Of a DNA stretch of 13,892 nt, positions 13,832 through 13,892 are shown one piece after another. The stretch is from positions 1 to 13,892 of the forward strand of contig NZ_JOFJ01000036.1 of the NCBI RefSeq assembly GCF_000718255.1, in the 5' to 3' direction. The position numbers and the translations under genes were made by a program. Within the stretch, counting starts at the first letter, position 1, and every line of letters begins with the position of its first letter. Under the pieces are notes generated by a model. The model made no database searches. It was not told where the DNA came from and saw only the letters and a list, made by a program, of their open reading frames with translations. This stretch comes from Spirillospora albida. Lineage in GTDB: Bacteria; Actinomycetota; Actinomycetes; Streptosporangiales; Streptosporangiaceae.

Positions 13832-13840
13832 GGTTGGGGA
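13821..13840. terminator. 8-bp perfect hairpin at the end of the operon
   Basis: TCCCCAAC (13821-13828) and GTTGGGGA (13833-13840) pair exactly around a TAGG loop, 49 bases after the methyltransferase stop. No T-tract follows, as is frequent in high-GC actinobacterial terminators. A smaller GTCGT/ACGAC hairpin follows at about 13857-13869. Confidence 0.55.
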
Positions 13841-13880
13841 GAACCGGAAGGGAAGGTCGTTGGCACGACAGAGGCGGCAT

Positions 13881-13892
13881 TTCACCCAGGAG
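13881..13892 (+). promoter_or_regulatory. Possible ribosome-binding site of a gene starting beyond the window
   Basis: The window ends in CACCCAGGAG. AGGAG at the edge would be well placed for a start codon just past 13892 if a rightward gene follows. Confidence 0.2.

Overview
The window is high-GC DNA with actinomycete-style genes: dense, overlapping ATGA/TGATG junctions, frequent GTG starts, and an XRE regulator divergent to a small HATPase gene. A filamentous actinomycete (Streptomyces or Streptosporangiales type) fits best, but the genus cannot be fixed from the sequence. It looks like an accessory region where mobile-element debris abuts an intact biosynthetic-type operon.

Left part (1-2623): a complete IS256-family element (1-1380, minus-strand transposase, matching terminal inverted repeats) sits directly against the C-terminal part of a relaxase-like mobilization gene (1381-2283), so a conjugative or mobilizable element has been broken here. 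Behind it are a short coding-like fragment and a hairpin.

Middle part (2624-7356): a complete cutA is followed by an XRE/TPR-type regulator gene on the minus strand that is split by an intact IS21-family element (3498-5753, istA and istB). The IS21 copy has TGTC(G/A)ACGACG termini and a perfect 5-bp target duplication, CCGCC. Removing the element plus one duplication rejoins the regulator in frame as a protein of about 445 residues. Divergent from the regulator are an RsbW-like HATPase gene and a small helical protein, ending in a terminator. The shared 168-bp intergenic region contains a 15-bp direct repeat with a 20-bp period, a candidate operator.

Right part (7336-13892): an unusually structured leader precedes six same-strand genes. 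It contains a 69-nt long hairpin and two overlapping alternative stems. The genes are an NAD-dependent sugar-nucleotide epimerase/dehydratase, a thymidylate-synthase-fold enzyme with an Asp where ThyA has its uracil-reading Asn (as in dCMP/CMP hydroxymethylases), a NodU/CmcH/TobZ-type O-carbamoyltransferase, a GT-B/CgeB-like glycosyltransferase, a P-loop kinase-like protein and a class I SAM methyltransferase. The run ends with a perfect 8-bp hairpin.

Working model (inference): the operon makes a modified cytosine nucleoside or nucleotide. C5-hydroxymethylation would be followed by O-carbamoylation and then glycosylation, phosphorylation and methylation in an order not known. The hydroxymethylase/carbamoyltransferase pair resembles the phage 5-carbamoyloxymethylcytosine route, but here it is joined to sugar-handling genes. 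I know of no characterised pathway with this gene set. The IS21 disruption of the neighbouring regulator may have altered the operon's control.
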